Below are positions 42,274 through 50,718 of a DNA stretch of 64,000 bases, piece after piece (position 1 is the first letter of the stretch; every line of letters begins with the position of its first letter). The notes under the pieces are model-generated. The model ran no database searches and was not told the DNA's origin. It saw nothing but the letters and a program-made list of their open reading frames with translations. Made by a program: the position numbers and the translations under genes. Where the stretch lies: positions 62,001-126,000 of the forward strand of contig NZ_VSFA01000010.1 in NCBI RefSeq assembly GCF_008119785.1. The letters run 5' to 3'. This DNA comes from Micromonospora sp. MP36 (GTDB taxonomy: Bacteria; Actinomycetota; Actinomycetes; Mycobacteriales; Micromonosporaceae).

Positions 42274-44097
42274 GTGCCCGAGGACGACCCCGCGCTCGCC
42301 GCGGAGGAGGAGCTCACGCTGGCCCGGCTGGCGCTGGCCGACGGAGACCTCCCGCACGCCGCGGACCACGTCGCCGCCGCCCTCGTCCGGGCCCCGACGC
42401 TGCCCGAGGTGCACGAGACCCTCGCCCGGGTGGCCGCGGCCAGCGGCGGCGACCTGGAACTCTTCCCCCTCGGGCACCACGCCTTCGTCGGCGCGGTGGT
42501 GGCCCGCGCCCACCTGCTCGCCGCCGCTGGGCGCCCCGCCGAGGGGCTCGACCTGCTGGCCGCCGCGACCGGCTACGCGCCCGGCGCCGACTGGGCCGGG
42601 GTGCCCTGGGTGACCGCCCCCGACCTGCCCGAACGGCTCGATCCCGAACGCGCCGCCCGGATCCTCATGCAGATCTGCGCGGCGGTGCCCGACCCGGCCC
42701 CCCGCCGCCTCCGCGACCCGCTGCGGCCGTACCTCGTGCTGGCCCGCAACGCGGTCACCGTGCATCCCGGGCACGCGCTGCTGCTGGGCGCGGCGTCCGC
42801 GCTGGCCCGGCGCGTCGGCGAGGTCGCCCTCGCGGTCACCTGGGCCGCCCGAGGGGTACGCGCGGAGCCCACCAAACTCGGCGAGGTGTGGCTCGGGTAC
42901 GCCTACCGCAGCGCCGGCCGGACCCGGGACGCGCTCGCGGCGCTCGGCCGGGCGGTCGCACTCGACCCCGACGACCTCGCCGTGTACGCCGACATCGCCG
43001 GCACCCTGGCCGACAACGGCCGGCTCGACGAGGCGCTGGACTGGATCGACCGGGCGCTCACCCGGGACCCGACGTTCGACTGCGCGGTGCACACCGCGCA
43101 CCGGCTGCGCTTCCAGCGCGACGGGGACGTCGCCCACCTGGTCGCCCTCGCCGACTTCGTCCGCGACCACCCCGACGACACCCACGAGCACGGCGACCTG
43201 GCCGAGTGCTGCCGCAGCCGCCCCTGGCTCGGTCAGGTGACCCCGGCCGGCGGGCCGGTGCTGGACGCGCTGCGGCAGGCCCTCGCCGCCGAGGGCGCCG
43301 CCCGGGTCGCCGTACGCCTCGACGCGCTCGAACCGCCGAGCGCCATGCGGACCGCGGCGGCGGCCGCGCCGGGGCTGGACGTGGAGGTGGTCGCCGTCGT
43401 CGGCCCGGACCCGCGGGAACCCCGTCGGGCCACCACCTGCCAGCTCTGGCGCTACGAGGGGACGATCGCCGCGCCCACCCTGCCCACCCCGTCGGCCGAG
43501 GCGGCGGAGCGGATCCGGCAGCTCGCCCACCCGGCCTGGCCGCACCCGCCGGCCGCGTACGACGCGGCGGTCGCACTGGCCACCCTGGACGTCGCCGACC
43601 TGCTCGGTCTGCTGGTGCATCCGCCCGAGCCGCCGGCCACCGCGCTGGGCCGGGTGCTCGCCGGTCAGGACCCGTCCCTCTGGGTACGCTGCGTGCAGGT
43701 CTGGGCCTGCCTCGGGCTGCTGCACCACCGCACCGACGAACCGTGGGCGGAGTCGACCCGCCGCCGGGTGCTGGTGGAGCTGGTCTGGGGGGTGGAGGAC
43801 TGGATCACCGAGGCGGCGCTGTTCGCCCTGGTCACCGCCGCCTGGGTCGACCCCTCCGTACGCCCCGACGTGGCCGCCGTGGTGGCCGAGCGGATCGCCG
43901 ACGTGGCGGCCGTGGCCCGCGAGCGGCGGGTGCCGATCGCCGCCTCGCTGGCCCACCTGGCGCTGGCCACCCCCGACCTGGACCCGGCCACCCGCGACCT
44001 GGCCCGCGAGCTGACCGCTGGCCCCGTCGACGCACCCCGCTCGGGTCTGTTCGGGCGCCTGTGGCACCGCCTCGCCGCCCTCTTCCGCCGCCCCTGA
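42274..44097 (+). CDS. TPR-rich helical protein of unknown function
   Basis: A 607-residue soluble protein rich in Ala, Asp and Arg. Residues 10-290 contain tetratricopeptide-like units (LADGDLPHAADHVAAALVRAP, GEVWLGYAYRSAGRTRDALAALGRAV, DNGRLDEALDWIDRALTRDP); residues 300-400 hold a short mixed domain; the rest is HEAT-like helices. GAGAGGACGAC precedes the GTG. It has no signal peptide and no catalytic motif, and is followed by an intergenic repeat array. Such large TPR proteins often scaffold or sense partners; none is indicated here. Confidence 0.8.
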   Translation: MPEDDPALAAEEELTLARLALADGDLPHAADHVAAALVRAPTLPEVHETLARVAAASGGDLELFPLGHHAFVGAVVARAHLLAAAGRPAEGLDLLAAATGYAPGADWAGVPWVTAPDLPERLDPERAARILMQICAAVPDPAPRRLRDPLRPYLVLARNAVTVHPGHALLLGAASALARRVGEVALAVTWAARGVRAEPTKLGEVWLGYAYRSAGRTRDALAALGRAVALDPDDLAVYADIAGTLADNGRLDEALDWIDRALTRDPTFDCAVHTAHRLRFQRDGDVAHLVALADFVRDHPDDTHEHGDLAECCRSRPWLGQVTPAGGPVLDALRQALAAEGAARVAVRLDALEPPSAMRTAAAAAPGLDVEVVAVVGPDPREPRRATTCQLWRYEGTIAAPTLPTPSAEAAERIRQLAHPAWPHPPAAYDAAVALATLDVADLLGLLVHPPEPPATALGRVLAGQDPSLWVRCVQVWACLGLLHHRTDEPWAESTRRRVLVELVWGVEDWITEAALFALVTAAWVDPSVRPDVAAVVAERIADVAAVARERRVPIAASLAHLALATPDLDPATRDLARELTAGPVDAPRSGLFGRLWHRLAALFRRP

Positions 44098-44169
44098 CCC
44101 GCGCCCCCGGGCAGCCCCGCCCCGCCCCGCCGCCCGGCCCGCCGCCCGGCCGGCTGGCCCTCGGCAAGA

Positions 44170-44365
44170 TCCACACCGGATCGCCGACCTGGCGTGATCA
44201 ACCCGCCCCGGATGCCCCCATTTCGCCGAGCCGGAGTGGATCAAGGCGACCTGTCCGCCACATCGCCGAACCGGCGCGATCAGCCCACTCTCGGCCGGGG
44301 AAACTCGAGTCGATCAAGCACGGCGCCCCCGCCACACCGCCGACCTGGAGTCGATCAAGCGGGGC
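44170..44365. repeat. Array of CCACATCGCCGACCTGG-type units
   Basis: At least four diverged units in the 350-nt gap after the TPR gene: ACCGGATCGCCGACCTGG (about 44173), TTTCGCCGAGCCGGAGTG (44222), CCACATCGCCGAACCGGC (44259) and CCACACCGCCGACCTGGAG (44334), most followed by a GATCA. The CCACATCGCCGA core recurs at 25.6 and 26.3 kb and, degenerate, at 50.0 kb. No gene is seen in the gap. Confidence 0.6.
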
Positions 44366-44398
44366 GACCGGGCCACGTCGGCAACGCGGAGACGCGGC

Positions 44399-44437
44399 GC
44401 GGCCACGCCGTACCCCGGGAAGGGTCGGCGTGGCCGC
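44399..44437 (-). terminator. Terminator of the MFS exporter gene
   Basis: GCGGCCACGCCG (44399-44410) and CGGCGTGGCCGC (44426-44437), 12 bp perfect, 11 nt past the MFS stop on the minus strand. Confidence 0.8.
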
Positions 44438-44447
44438 GGAGCGTGCG

Positions 44448-46037
44448 TCAGGCGACGGGGGCCTTGCCGAGGGCGGCCTCGGCCTCGCCCTCGGGGGTCG
44501 CGGCCGGGCGCGCGTCGTTCGACGAGCGGAGCGGGACCTCCTTGATGAACCAGGCGAGCACCGGCACCGCGACGGTGATGAACACCGCCCAGAAGAAGAC
44601 GTGCGAGATGGCGTCGGAGAGCGTGCCGAGGACGAGCTCCCGCATCGGTCCGGTGAGCTGCTTCAGCTTCTCCAGGTCCATGGCACCGCCCTCGCCACCC
44701 TGCCCGCCGGCGAACGCGGGACCGGCGGCCGAGTCGGCGAGCCGGTTCGCGAAGATCGCGCCGAACAGCGCGACGCCGAACGAACCGCCGATCGAGCGGA
44801 AGAAGGTGGCCGCCCCGCTCGCCGCGCCCAGGTCCTTCTGCTCCACGCTGTTCTGCGCGATCAGCATCGTGGTCTGCATGAGGAAGCCCATGCCGACGCC
44901 GAGCACGATCATGTAGAGCGAGGACTCGACCTTGCTGGTGCCGAGGTCGAGCAGGGTCAGCAGGCCCATGCCGGCGGCCATCACGACGCCGCCGACGATC
45001 GGGAAGGCGCGGTAGCGACCGGTCTTGGTGATGACCCGGCCGACCACCAGCGAGACCACGAGCATCCCGAACATCAGCGGGAGCAGCAGCAGGCCGCTGT
45101 TGGTGGCCGAGGCGCCCTGCACGGTCTGCTGGTAGAGCGGCAGGAAGTTCATCGAGCCGAACATCGCGAAGCCGAGCAGGAAGCCGATCACCGAGATGAG
45201 GGCGAAGTTCCGGTTGGCGAAGAGCCCGAGCGGCAGGATCGGCTCGGGCGCTCGCCGCTCGACGAGGCCGAAGGCCGCCAGGGTCACCGCGGCGAGGGCG
45301 GCGAGGCCGAGGATCTGCGGGGACACCCAGTCGTACTCGTTGCCGCCCCAGGTGGTGACCAGGACGATCGCGGTGATGCCGACGGAGAGCAGCGCGGCGC
45401 CCAGCCAGTCGATCTTGTGTTCGGTGCGGTACTTCGGCAGGTGCATGGTGGTGGCCAGCACCAGCAGCGCGACGCCGCCGAGCGGCAGGTTGACGTAGAA
45501 CGCCCAGCGCCAGGAGAGGTGGTCGGTGATGAAGCCGCCGACCAACGGGCCGGCCACCATGGCGACGGCCATGATGGCGGCGATCATGCCCTGGTAACGG
45601 CCCCGCTCGCGGGGCGGCACCAGGTCACCGATGATCGCCATTACGCCGACCATCAGGCCACCGGCGCCGAGACCCTGGACGGCCCGGAACGCGATCAGCT
45701 CGATCATGCCGTCGTTGACGCCGCCCAGCAGGCTCGAGCCGGACATGCCGCACAGCGCCGAGCCGACCAGGAAGATGACCACCGAGGTCAGGAAGACGGC
45801 CTTGCGGCCGTAGAGGTCGCCGAGCTTGCCCCAGATCGGGGTGGAGACCGTGGTGCCCAGCACGTACGCGGTGACCACCCAGGTGAAGTGGTCGGCCCCG
45901 CCGAACTCGAAGACGATCCGCGGCAGCGCGGTGCTGACGATCATGTTGTCGAGCATCGCGAGCATCATCGCGATCATCAGGCCGAACAGCACGACCCGGA
46001 CATTGGGTCGCGCGACCGCCTGGGCTGGTTGACTCAT
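44448..46037 (-). CDS. DHA2-family MFS multidrug exporter (EmrB/QacA-type)
   Basis: A 529-residue protein with about 14 hydrophobic segments. Motifs of the 14-TMS family are present: LDNMIVSTALPRIV, GKLGDLYGRKAVFLTS (motif A), RAVQGLGAGGLMVGVMAIIGDL (motif C region) and PLVGGFITDHLSWRWAFYVNLP. Such proton antiporters export hydrophobic cations, antibiotics or biocides. GGGGGAG lies 7 nt before the ATG. It diverges from a TetR gene across a gap with two operator-like repeats and is probably repressed by it. The substrate cannot be predicted. Confidence 0.92.
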   Translation of the reverse strand: MSQPAQAVARPNVRVVLFGLMIAMMLAMLDNMIVSTALPRIVFEFGGADHFTWVVTAYVLGTTVSTPIWGKLGDLYGRKAVFLTSVVIFLVGSALCGMSGSSLLGGVNDGMIELIAFRAVQGLGAGGLMVGVMAIIGDLVPPRERGRYQGMIAAIMAVAMVAGPLVGGFITDHLSWRWAFYVNLPLGGVALLVLATTMHLPKYRTEHKIDWLGAALLSVGITAIVLVTTWGGNEYDWVSPQILGLAALAAVTLAAFGLVERRAPEPILPLGLFANRNFALISVIGFLLGFAMFGSMNFLPLYQQTVQGASATNSGLLLLPLMFGMLVVSLVVGRVITKTGRYRAFPIVGGVVMAAGMGLLTLLDLGTSKVESSLYMIVLGVGMGFLMQTTMLIAQNSVEQKDLGAASGAATFFRSIGGSFGVALFGAIFANRLADSAAGPAFAGGQGGEGGAMDLEKLKQLTGPMRELVLGTLSDAISHVFFWAVFITVAVPVLAWFIKEVPLRSSNDARPAATPEGEAEAALGKAPVA

Positions 46038-46067
46038 GGGTAAGCTCCCCCGAAGATTTGTGACCGA

Positions 46068-46113
46068 CTTACTTGCCGCCCGGCTGGTTACCTTACTAGC
46101 CGCACGGTAAGTT
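46068..46113. promoter_or_regulatory. Operator-like direct repeats between MFS and TetR
   Basis: Two related 22-bp sites start 24 bp apart: CTTACTTGCCGCCCGG (46068-46083 and beyond) and CTTACTAGCCGCACGG (46092-46107 and beyond). The second ends GTAAG, forming CTTAC/GTAAG dyad arms (46092-46096/46107-46111). They cover the divergent promoters. Confidence 0.6.
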
Positions 46114-46151
46114 GGTGGTCGGAAAACCGTCAAGCGAGATAGGTGGTAAGG

Positions 46152-46721
46152 GTGAGGGAGAGCACAGGCGGCACGCGGGAACGCATCCAGGCCGTCGCGC
46201 TGGAGCTCTTCACCGAGCAGGGGTACGAGAAGACCTCGCTACGGGAGATCGCCGAGCGGCTGGGCGTGACCAAGGCCGCACTCTACTACCACTTCAAGAG
46301 CAAGGACGAGATCGTCAACAGCTTCGTCGAGGACCGGCTGCGCCGGATGGACGAGCTGATCGAGTGGGCGCAAACCCAGCCCGCCACCCTGGCCACCCGC
46401 CGTGCGCTCATCGCCAAGTACGCGGACACCATGTTCAGCAGCGAACTGCCGTCGGTGATGCGGTTCTTCGAGCAGAACCAGACCGTGCTGAAGAGCCTCA
46501 GCGCCGGGATGCAGATGCGGGACCGGATGCTGCGGCTGGCCAACGAGCTGTGCCGGGGCGACGAATCGCCGCAGGCCCAGCTCCGCGCCGCGCTGACCCT
46601 GTTCGCCGTGCACACCAGCTGGTTCGCGATCCGCGCCCCGCACATCACCGAGGACGAGCGCAAGAAGATCGCCCTGGACGTGGCCGACGAGCTGCTGGCG
46701 AAGATCGCCGACGCCGGCTGA
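46152..46721 (+). CDS. TetR-family regulator of the exporter
   Basis: A 189-residue TetR protein with HTH TRERIQAVALELFTEQGYEKTSLREIAERLGVTKAALYYHFKSKDE in order at 8-55, and a helical C-terminal domain. The GTG at 46152 is chosen since GGTGGTAAGG precedes it; GTG 46143 is possible. The divergent arrangement implies that it represses the MFS gene and itself, released by an exported compound. Confidence 0.92.
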   Translation: MRESTGGTRERIQAVALELFTEQGYEKTSLREIAERLGVTKAALYYHFKSKDEIVNSFVEDRLRRMDELIEWAQTQPATLATRRALIAKYADTMFSSELPSVMRFFEQNQTVLKSLSAGMQMRDRMLRLANELCRGDESPQAQLRAALTLFAVHTSWFAIRAPHITEDERKKIALDVADELLAKIADAG

Positions 46722-46773
46722 CCGGACGGGTGGCCGCCGTGCCTTCCGGGGCGCCTCGGCGGCGGCCTCCGGG

Positions 46774-47286
46774 TCAGCCGCGCGGGGGCAGCTCCAGGCG
46801 CAGGCCCAGCAGCTCGACGCCGGGCAGCGGCGACCAGTCCTTCTCCGGCACCCGGACGAACCCGAGCCGCTCGTAGAGCCGGTGCGCGGTTGCGGCCATG
46901 CCGGCGCGTACGCAGATCACCAGGGCGGTGCAGCCGAGGTCGGTGGCCCGCGCCACGCAGGCCCGGACCAGGGCCACGCCGGCGCCCCGGCCCTGCGCGG
47001 CCGGGTCGACCGCGAGCATCCGGAACTCGGCCTCGCCGGGACCGGAGAGTTCGGCGTACGGGGAGCCGGGCAGCACGAACGTCACCGAACCGAGCGCCTC
47101 GCCGGTGGCCTCGTCGACGGCGAGCAGCACCTCGCCAGTCTCCGCCCGGGTGGCCACGTCGGCGAGCACCACGCCGTAGCCGTGCTCGCCCTTGAGCTGG
47201 CCGTCCGCCTCGTAGGCGGCGACCGTCAGGCGCGCCACCGCCGGGTATTCGGCCGGCTCCGCCCGGCGGACCAGGACGCCGCTCAA
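46774..47286 (-). CDS. GNAT-family acetyltransferase coupled to the biotinylated protein
   Basis: A 170-residue GNAT: VRRAEPAEYPAVARLTVAAY, FRMLAVDPAAQGRGAGVALV (acetyl-CoA loop) and HRLYERLGFVRVPEKDW. The frame begins with TTG in a TTGA overlap with the upstream TB7.3-like gene, a rare but clean coupled start. It is convergent with the TetR gene. Substrate unknown. Confidence 0.82.
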   Translation of the reverse strand: MSGVLVRRAEPAEYPAVARLTVAAYEADGQLKGEHGYGVVLADVATRAETGEVLLAVDEATGEALGSVTFVLPGSPYAELSGPGEAEFRMLAVDPAAQGRGAGVALVRACVARATDLGCTALVICVRAGMAATAHRLYERLGFVRVPEKDWSPLPGVELLGLRLELPPRG

Positions 47287-47498
47287 CCGATCACCGCGAT
47301 CAGGTCGCCGTCCTGCACGACGTCACCCTCGTTGACCGCGATCTGCTGCACGACGCCGTCGGACTCGGCGACCACCGGGATCTCCATCTTCATCGACTCC
47401 AGGATCACCAGCGTGTCCCCTTCGGACACGGTGTCCCCGGCCGACGCGACGACCTTCCAGACGTTCGCCACCATCTCGGCGCGGATCTCCTCGGCCAT
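47283..47498 (-). CDS. Biotin/lipoyl-carrier protein (TB7.3-like)
   Basis: A 71-residue single-domain biotinyl carrier: MAEEIRAEMVANVWKVV, the biotinylation motif ESMKME with Lys37, and a closing VQDGDLIAVIG. It corresponds to mycobacterial TB7.3 (Rv3221c), a free-standing biotinylated protein whose partner is not established. GGAGGGCCCGGAG precedes the ATG. It lies beside rsrA/sigR and bL37, as in mycobacteria. Confidence 0.93.
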   Translation of the reverse strand: MAEEIRAEMVANVWKVVASAGDTVSEGDTLVILESMKMEIPVVAESDGVVQQIAVNEGDVVQDGDLIAVIG

Positions 47499-47715
47499 CT
47501 CCGGGCCCTCCCTCTCCACCGCTGTTCTGCGAACGGTATCCAATCATGACCCGGCCCCGGATCGGGGCGGCGTGCCCGGGCCGCCCCCTCCAGACCCGCG
47601 CGACCGCCGACGGCACTAGCATCAGCGGGTCGGTCTCCGGCGCCCGGAGCACCGGCACGACGACCTCCGCCGCGCTCGCCGCGGCCGGACCGTGACCAGC
47701 ACAAGGAGGCAGAGC

Positions 47716-47790
47716 ATGGCGAAGAAGGCCCGCAAGAAGAAGGCCCGCAAGAAGAGCGGCGCGAACCACGGCAAGCGCCCCAACTCCTGA
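47716..47790 (+). CDS. 50S ribosomal protein bL37
   Basis: A 24-residue, extremely basic peptide MAKKARKKKARKKSGANHGK ending RPNS. It matches the actinobacterial large-subunit protein bL37 found in mycobacterial ribosome structures. AAGGAGG stands 6 nt before the ATG, an excellent ribosome site. A 14-bp terminator follows. It is often missed by gene callers because of its size. Confidence 0.88.
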   Translation: MAKKARKKKARKKSGANHGKRPNS

Positions 47791-47843
47791 TCGTCGGCGT
47801 ACGCCGGATCAGCGACGTACCGGCCGTGGTGGCCGGACACAGC

Positions 47844-47875
47844 GGTGGCCCGGGTCCGTTCGGACCCGGGCCACC
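47844..47875. terminator. Bidirectional terminator between bL37 and rsrA
   Basis: GGTGGCCCGGGTCC (47844-47857) and GGACCCGGGCCACC (47862-47875), 14 bp perfect with a GTTC loop, between convergent genes. Confidence 0.88.
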
Positions 47876-47901
47876 GATGTCTTCAACTCGTCGCGCGATG
47901 C

Positions 47902-48195
47902 TCAGTCGGCGAGCTCGCGGGACTCGGTGGTCTCGAAGACCACCAGCTCGGTCAGGCGGGCCCGCAGCCGCTCGCGCAGCTGATCCGGCGCGGTCTCGTT
48001 GCCGCAGCAGCGGGCGACCAGCGCCTTCACCTCCTGCTCGATGCCGTACTCGCGCAGGCACGGCCCGCACTCGTCGAGGTGGGTCCGGATCAGGACGCGC
48101 CGCTCCTCGGCACACTCCAGGTCCAGGTAGAGGTAGACCTCCGCGAGCACTTCGCGGCAGTCCGTCTCATGCGGCTCTCCACAGCTCACGGTCAC
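47902..48195 (-). CDS. rsrA: Mycothiol-system zinc anti-sigma factor RsrA
   Basis: A 97-residue ZAS-family anti-sigma factor with [14 protein letters not shown] giving the H39-X3-C43-X2-C46 motif, plus Cys5, Cys13, Cys28, Cys63 and Cys64. Zinc-bound reduced RsrA holds SigR; disulfide stress expels zinc and frees it. The GTG start overlaps the sigR stop (GTGA), so both are made in step. RshA is the mycobacterial equivalent. The terminator at 47844 ends the operon. Confidence 0.95.
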   Translation of the reverse strand: MTVSCGEPHETDCREVLAEVYLYLDLECAEERRVLIRTHLDECGPCLREYGIEQEVKALVARCCGNETAPDQLRERLRARLTELVVFETTESRELAD

Positions 48196-49001
48196 ACCTC
48201 CCGGCCGGCAGCGGCGGTCGAACCCTTCGACGGCGCGGCGGTGAACCCCCGCTCCGCCGCGTACTGCTCGAGCAGCTTGCGCAGATTACGTCGGCCGCGG
48301 TGCAGCCGCGACATCACGGTGCCGATCGGAGTGCCCATGATGTCGGCGACCTCCTTGTAGGAGAAGCCCTCGACGTCGGTCAGGTAGACCGCCAGGCGGA
48401 ACTCCTCCGGCAACTGCTGGAGGGCCTCCTTGACGTCGCTGTCCGGCAGCCGGTCGAGCGCCTCGGTCTCGGCCGAGCGCAGCCCGCTGGACGTGTGCGA
48501 CTCCGCCTCGGCGAGCTGCCAGTCGGTGATCTCGTCCGTGGGCGCCTGGACCGGCTGGCGCTGCCGCTTCCGGTAGGAGTTGATGTAGGTGTTGGTCAGG
48601 ATCCGGTAGAGCCAGGCCTTCAGATTGGTGCCCTGCTCGAACTGGTGGAAGGCGGCGTACGCCTTCAGGTATGTCTCCTGGACCAGATCCTCGGCATCCG
48701 CCGGGTTGCGCGTCATCCGCAGCCCGGCAGCGTAGAGCTGATCGACGAAGGGCATCGCGTCCCGCTCGAAGCGGGCCCTGCGCTCGTCCGTCTTCTCGGT
48801 CGTCAACCGCACATCCCCTCGCGTCGGATGCTTCCCCGCCGAGGATACGCGTACGGACCTGCCCACAGATTCACTTCCGGCCGGTGTGCTGCCACTCACC
48901 ATCGCCGGCACCTCCGCGGGCCACTCCGGCGCGTCGAGCAGCTGTCTGAGCTGCCGCGCGTCCTGTTCGTCCCGCTCCCGGCTCCGCGTCTCGGTCGGCA
49001 C
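48192..49001 (-). CDS. sigR: ECF sigma factor SigR (oxidative/thiol stress)
   Basis: A 269-residue long form. Region 2 ([30 protein letters not shown]) and region 4 ([42 protein letters not shown]) identify the SigR/SigH class. A GTG at 48812, after GAGGGGAT, would give a 206-residue short form; the 63-residue extension mirrors the unstable SigR' of S. coelicolor. A GGAAT-N19-GTT promoter about 40 nt upstream shows autoregulation. Targets in other actinomycetes include thioredoxin and mycothiol genes. Confidence 0.95.
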   Translation of the reverse strand: MPTETRSRERDEQDARQLRQLLDAPEWPAEVPAMVSGSTPAGSESVGRSVRVSSAGKHPTRGDVRLTTEKTDERRARFERDAMPFVDQLYAAGLRMTRNPADAEDLVQETYLKAYAAFHQFEQGTNLKAWLYRILTNTYINSYRKRQRQPVQAPTDEITDWQLAEAESHTSSGLRSAETEALDRLPDSDVKEALQQLPEEFRLAVYLTDVEGFSYKEVADIMGTPIGTVMSRLHRGRRNLRKLLEQYAAERGFTAAPSKGSTAAAGREV

Positions 49002-49041
49002 CGGTCACCCCCCTCGGCTGGAAATGGCGTCCGGGGGTAGT

Positions 49042-49068
49042 AACGCGCAGCGTGGGCCGGTGCATTCC
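49042..49068 (-). promoter_or_regulatory. SigR-dependent promoter of sigR-rsrA
   Basis: On the minus strand GGAAT (49068-49064) and GTT (49044-49042) are 19 bp apart, matching the SigR consensus GGAAT-N18-19-GTT. Transcription would begin near 49035, giving a leader of about 34 nt before the GTG at 49001. Confidence 0.8.
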
Positions 49069-49082
49069 GCCACCACCCGCCG

Positions 49083-49177
49083 TTCCTGGTCCCGGCCTCG
49101 GCCGCGACCGACGCTGGGACCAGGAAGGGCCTGGGAGGATGGCCTCGGACGCCCAAAACGGACGTCCGACACCATCC
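49083..49177. terminator. Two hairpins between sigR and the hydrolase
   Basis: In the 307-nt gap 49002-49308: TTCCTGGTCCC/GGGACCAGGAA (49083-49093/49116-49126), and GGATGG plus TCGGACG (49137-49151) pairing with CGTCCGA plus CCATCC (49163-49177). They probably terminate transcription from the hydrolase. I see no gene in the gap. Confidence 0.55.
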
Positions 49178-49308
49178 GATGCAACGACCCGCCGCCACCG
49201 ACGGTCACGCCCTCGCAAGATCGCGACCGCCACGGGAAGTGGTGCCGCAACCGGACGGGCGGCCGCTCCGTCCTGGATCTTGTCCGGTGAGCTGGCCGGG
49301 TGCCGGGG

Positions 49309-49926
49309 TCAGGCGGGTGCCCAGCCCCGGCCGTGCAGCCAGGCGCGGACCACCGCGGCGGTGGCCGCCGGGTCGACGCGCAGGTCGTGCCGCTCCCCCG
49401 GGCGGACCACCACCTCGACGCCGGGCGCCGCGTCGGGCACGCCGAACGGGTCCCGGTCGCCGTTGACCACCAGGGTGGGCAGGCCGGTCCGCAGTTCGCC
49501 GGCGCGCGAGCGCTCCGGACGCCCCGGCGGATGCAGCGGAAACGCCAGCGCGACGATCCCGGCCGCGTCGACGGCAGCGGCCGTGCGGCAGGCGACCCGG
49601 GCGCCGCTGGATCGGCCGCCAACCACCCAGCGGGAGACGTCGGGATGGCGGGCCCGGAGGGCGGCCAGCACCGCCGTCCACGCCTCGTCCAGGTGGCCGG
49701 CGGGGGCCGGAGCGCGCCGCCCGGCGACCCGGTAGGGCTGGGTCACCCGGACCACGCCCACCCCGGCCCCGGTCACCGCGTCGCGGACCGCGACCAGGTC
49801 CGGGGCGTCCACGTCGCCCCCGGCGCCGTGCCCGAGCACCAGCAGGGTGTCCACCGGGCCGGCCGGCAGGTCGGTGTCGGCCCGGGCCGGCCCGCGGGGC
49901 GTCTCGATCTCGTCGCTGTGCCGCAC
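49309..49926 (-). CDS. KANL3/Tex30-type alpha/beta-hydrolase
   Basis: A 205-residue protein: LLVLGHGAGGDVDAPDL, the elbow VVGGRSSGARVA (GGRSSG with Ser), FPLHPPGRPERSR and LVVNGDRDPFG with HDL near the end, completing a Ser-Asp-His triad. It is soluble, without signal peptide. The GTG at 49926 is 6 nt after GAGAAT on the minus strand, possibly leaderless. Substrate unknown; the family is often annotated as dienelactone hydrolase-like. Confidence 0.78.
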   Translation of the reverse strand: MRHSDEIETPRGPARADTDLPAGPVDTLLVLGHGAGGDVDAPDLVAVRDAVTGAGVGVVRVTQPYRVAGRRAPAPAGHLDEAWTAVLAALRARHPDVSRWVVGGRSSGARVACRTAAAVDAAGIVALAFPLHPPGRPERSRAGELRTGLPTLVVNGDRDPFGVPDAAPGVEVVVRPGERHDLRVDPAATAAVVRAWLHGRGWAPA

Positions 49927-50073
49927 CCGCCCATTCTCGCCGTGGCCCGCCCCGCCCGCCTCGACCGGCACGTTCTTCGCGGTCTCCGTCCGACACAAGC
50001 AAGATCGACGAACTGGTTGTCACCACACGCCGGGATACCGCCACATCGGCGGCCCTGCGCGCGCCAACGCCGT

Positions 50074-50102
50074 CGCCCGCGTCCCCGGCGGGGACGCGGG
50101 CG
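50074..50102 (-). terminator. Terminator after the second WhiB gene
   Basis: CGCCCGCGTCCCC (50074-50086) and GGGGACGCGGGCG (50090-50102), 13 bp perfect, 14 nt beyond the WhiB stop. A degenerate CCACATCGGCGGCC unit of the dispersed repeat lies beside it at about 50041. Confidence 0.82.
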
Positions 50103-50115
50103 GCGGCGCACGGCA

Positions 50116-50508
50116 TCAGCGGGACGGCACCAGGGTCAGCAGGCGGTCCCGGACCGGTGGGCCGGCCTCCTCGGCCGCGTCCGGGTCCGGCTGCACCTCG
50201 TCGCGCCAGGCGACGAGCATCGCCCGCCGCTCGCGCGGCGTGGTGCCGCCCCAGACGCCGTGGCAGTCGCCCACCTCCAGCGCCCAGGCCAGGCAGGACC
50301 CCTGGACGTCACAACTACGGCAGAGCGCCACGGCCGCGTCGGCCGGTTCGTTGGGTGCCGGAAAGAACGTCTCCGGGTCCACACTCTGGCAGGTCCCTCT
50401 GGTTCGCCACGCGTCGTCGTGTCGCCGCTCGCGCAGAGCCCGCAACAGTCGCGGATCTCGTCGTGCGGCAGCCACCTCGTGCGGGCGGGGCATACGTGCC
50501 CGTGTCAA
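50116..50508 (-). CDS. Second WhiB-family regulator
   Basis: A 130-residue Wbl protein with a 36-residue basic extension (PRPHEVAAARRDPRLLRALRE) before the domain. Cluster ligands are Cys in GTCQSVDPETFFP, then LCRSCDVQGSCLAWAL, and the turn is GVWGGTTPRERRAML. The C-terminus is acidic then mixed, unlike the basic tail of WhiB1. I cannot assign it to a named Wbl class. The start may be TTG 50508 (after GGGGGAGGTGG), ATG 50493 or an earlier codon. It lies in an AT-richer region between hydrolase and SRAP genes. Confidence 0.85.
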   Translation of the reverse strand: MTRARMPRPHEVAAARRDPRLLRALRERRHDDAWRTRGTCQSVDPETFFPAPNEPADAAVALCRSCDVQGSCLAWALEVGDCHGVWGGTTPRERRAMLVAWRDEVQPDPDAAEEAGPPVRDRLLTLVPSR

Positions 50509-50718
50509 TACACCCACCTCCCCCGTGGGACCGGCAATGATCATGAGAGATCGATGGATGTCATCCGCCCCGTGCGAACAGACGCCCAACGCCGGCGCTG
50601 TGTTTTATCGCACTTCCGGACACGGGGACAAGACTCTGCCGTAAACATGGCTAAACAACCGGGCGACGTTTCAGGCGTAACCCCGGCAAATCAGCACACG
50701 ACAATGTGCCGACGGTGA

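Noticed and set aside
44098..44447. CRISPR array
   Set aside because: Repeat units differ in length and sequence, spacers are not uniform, and no cas gene is in the window.
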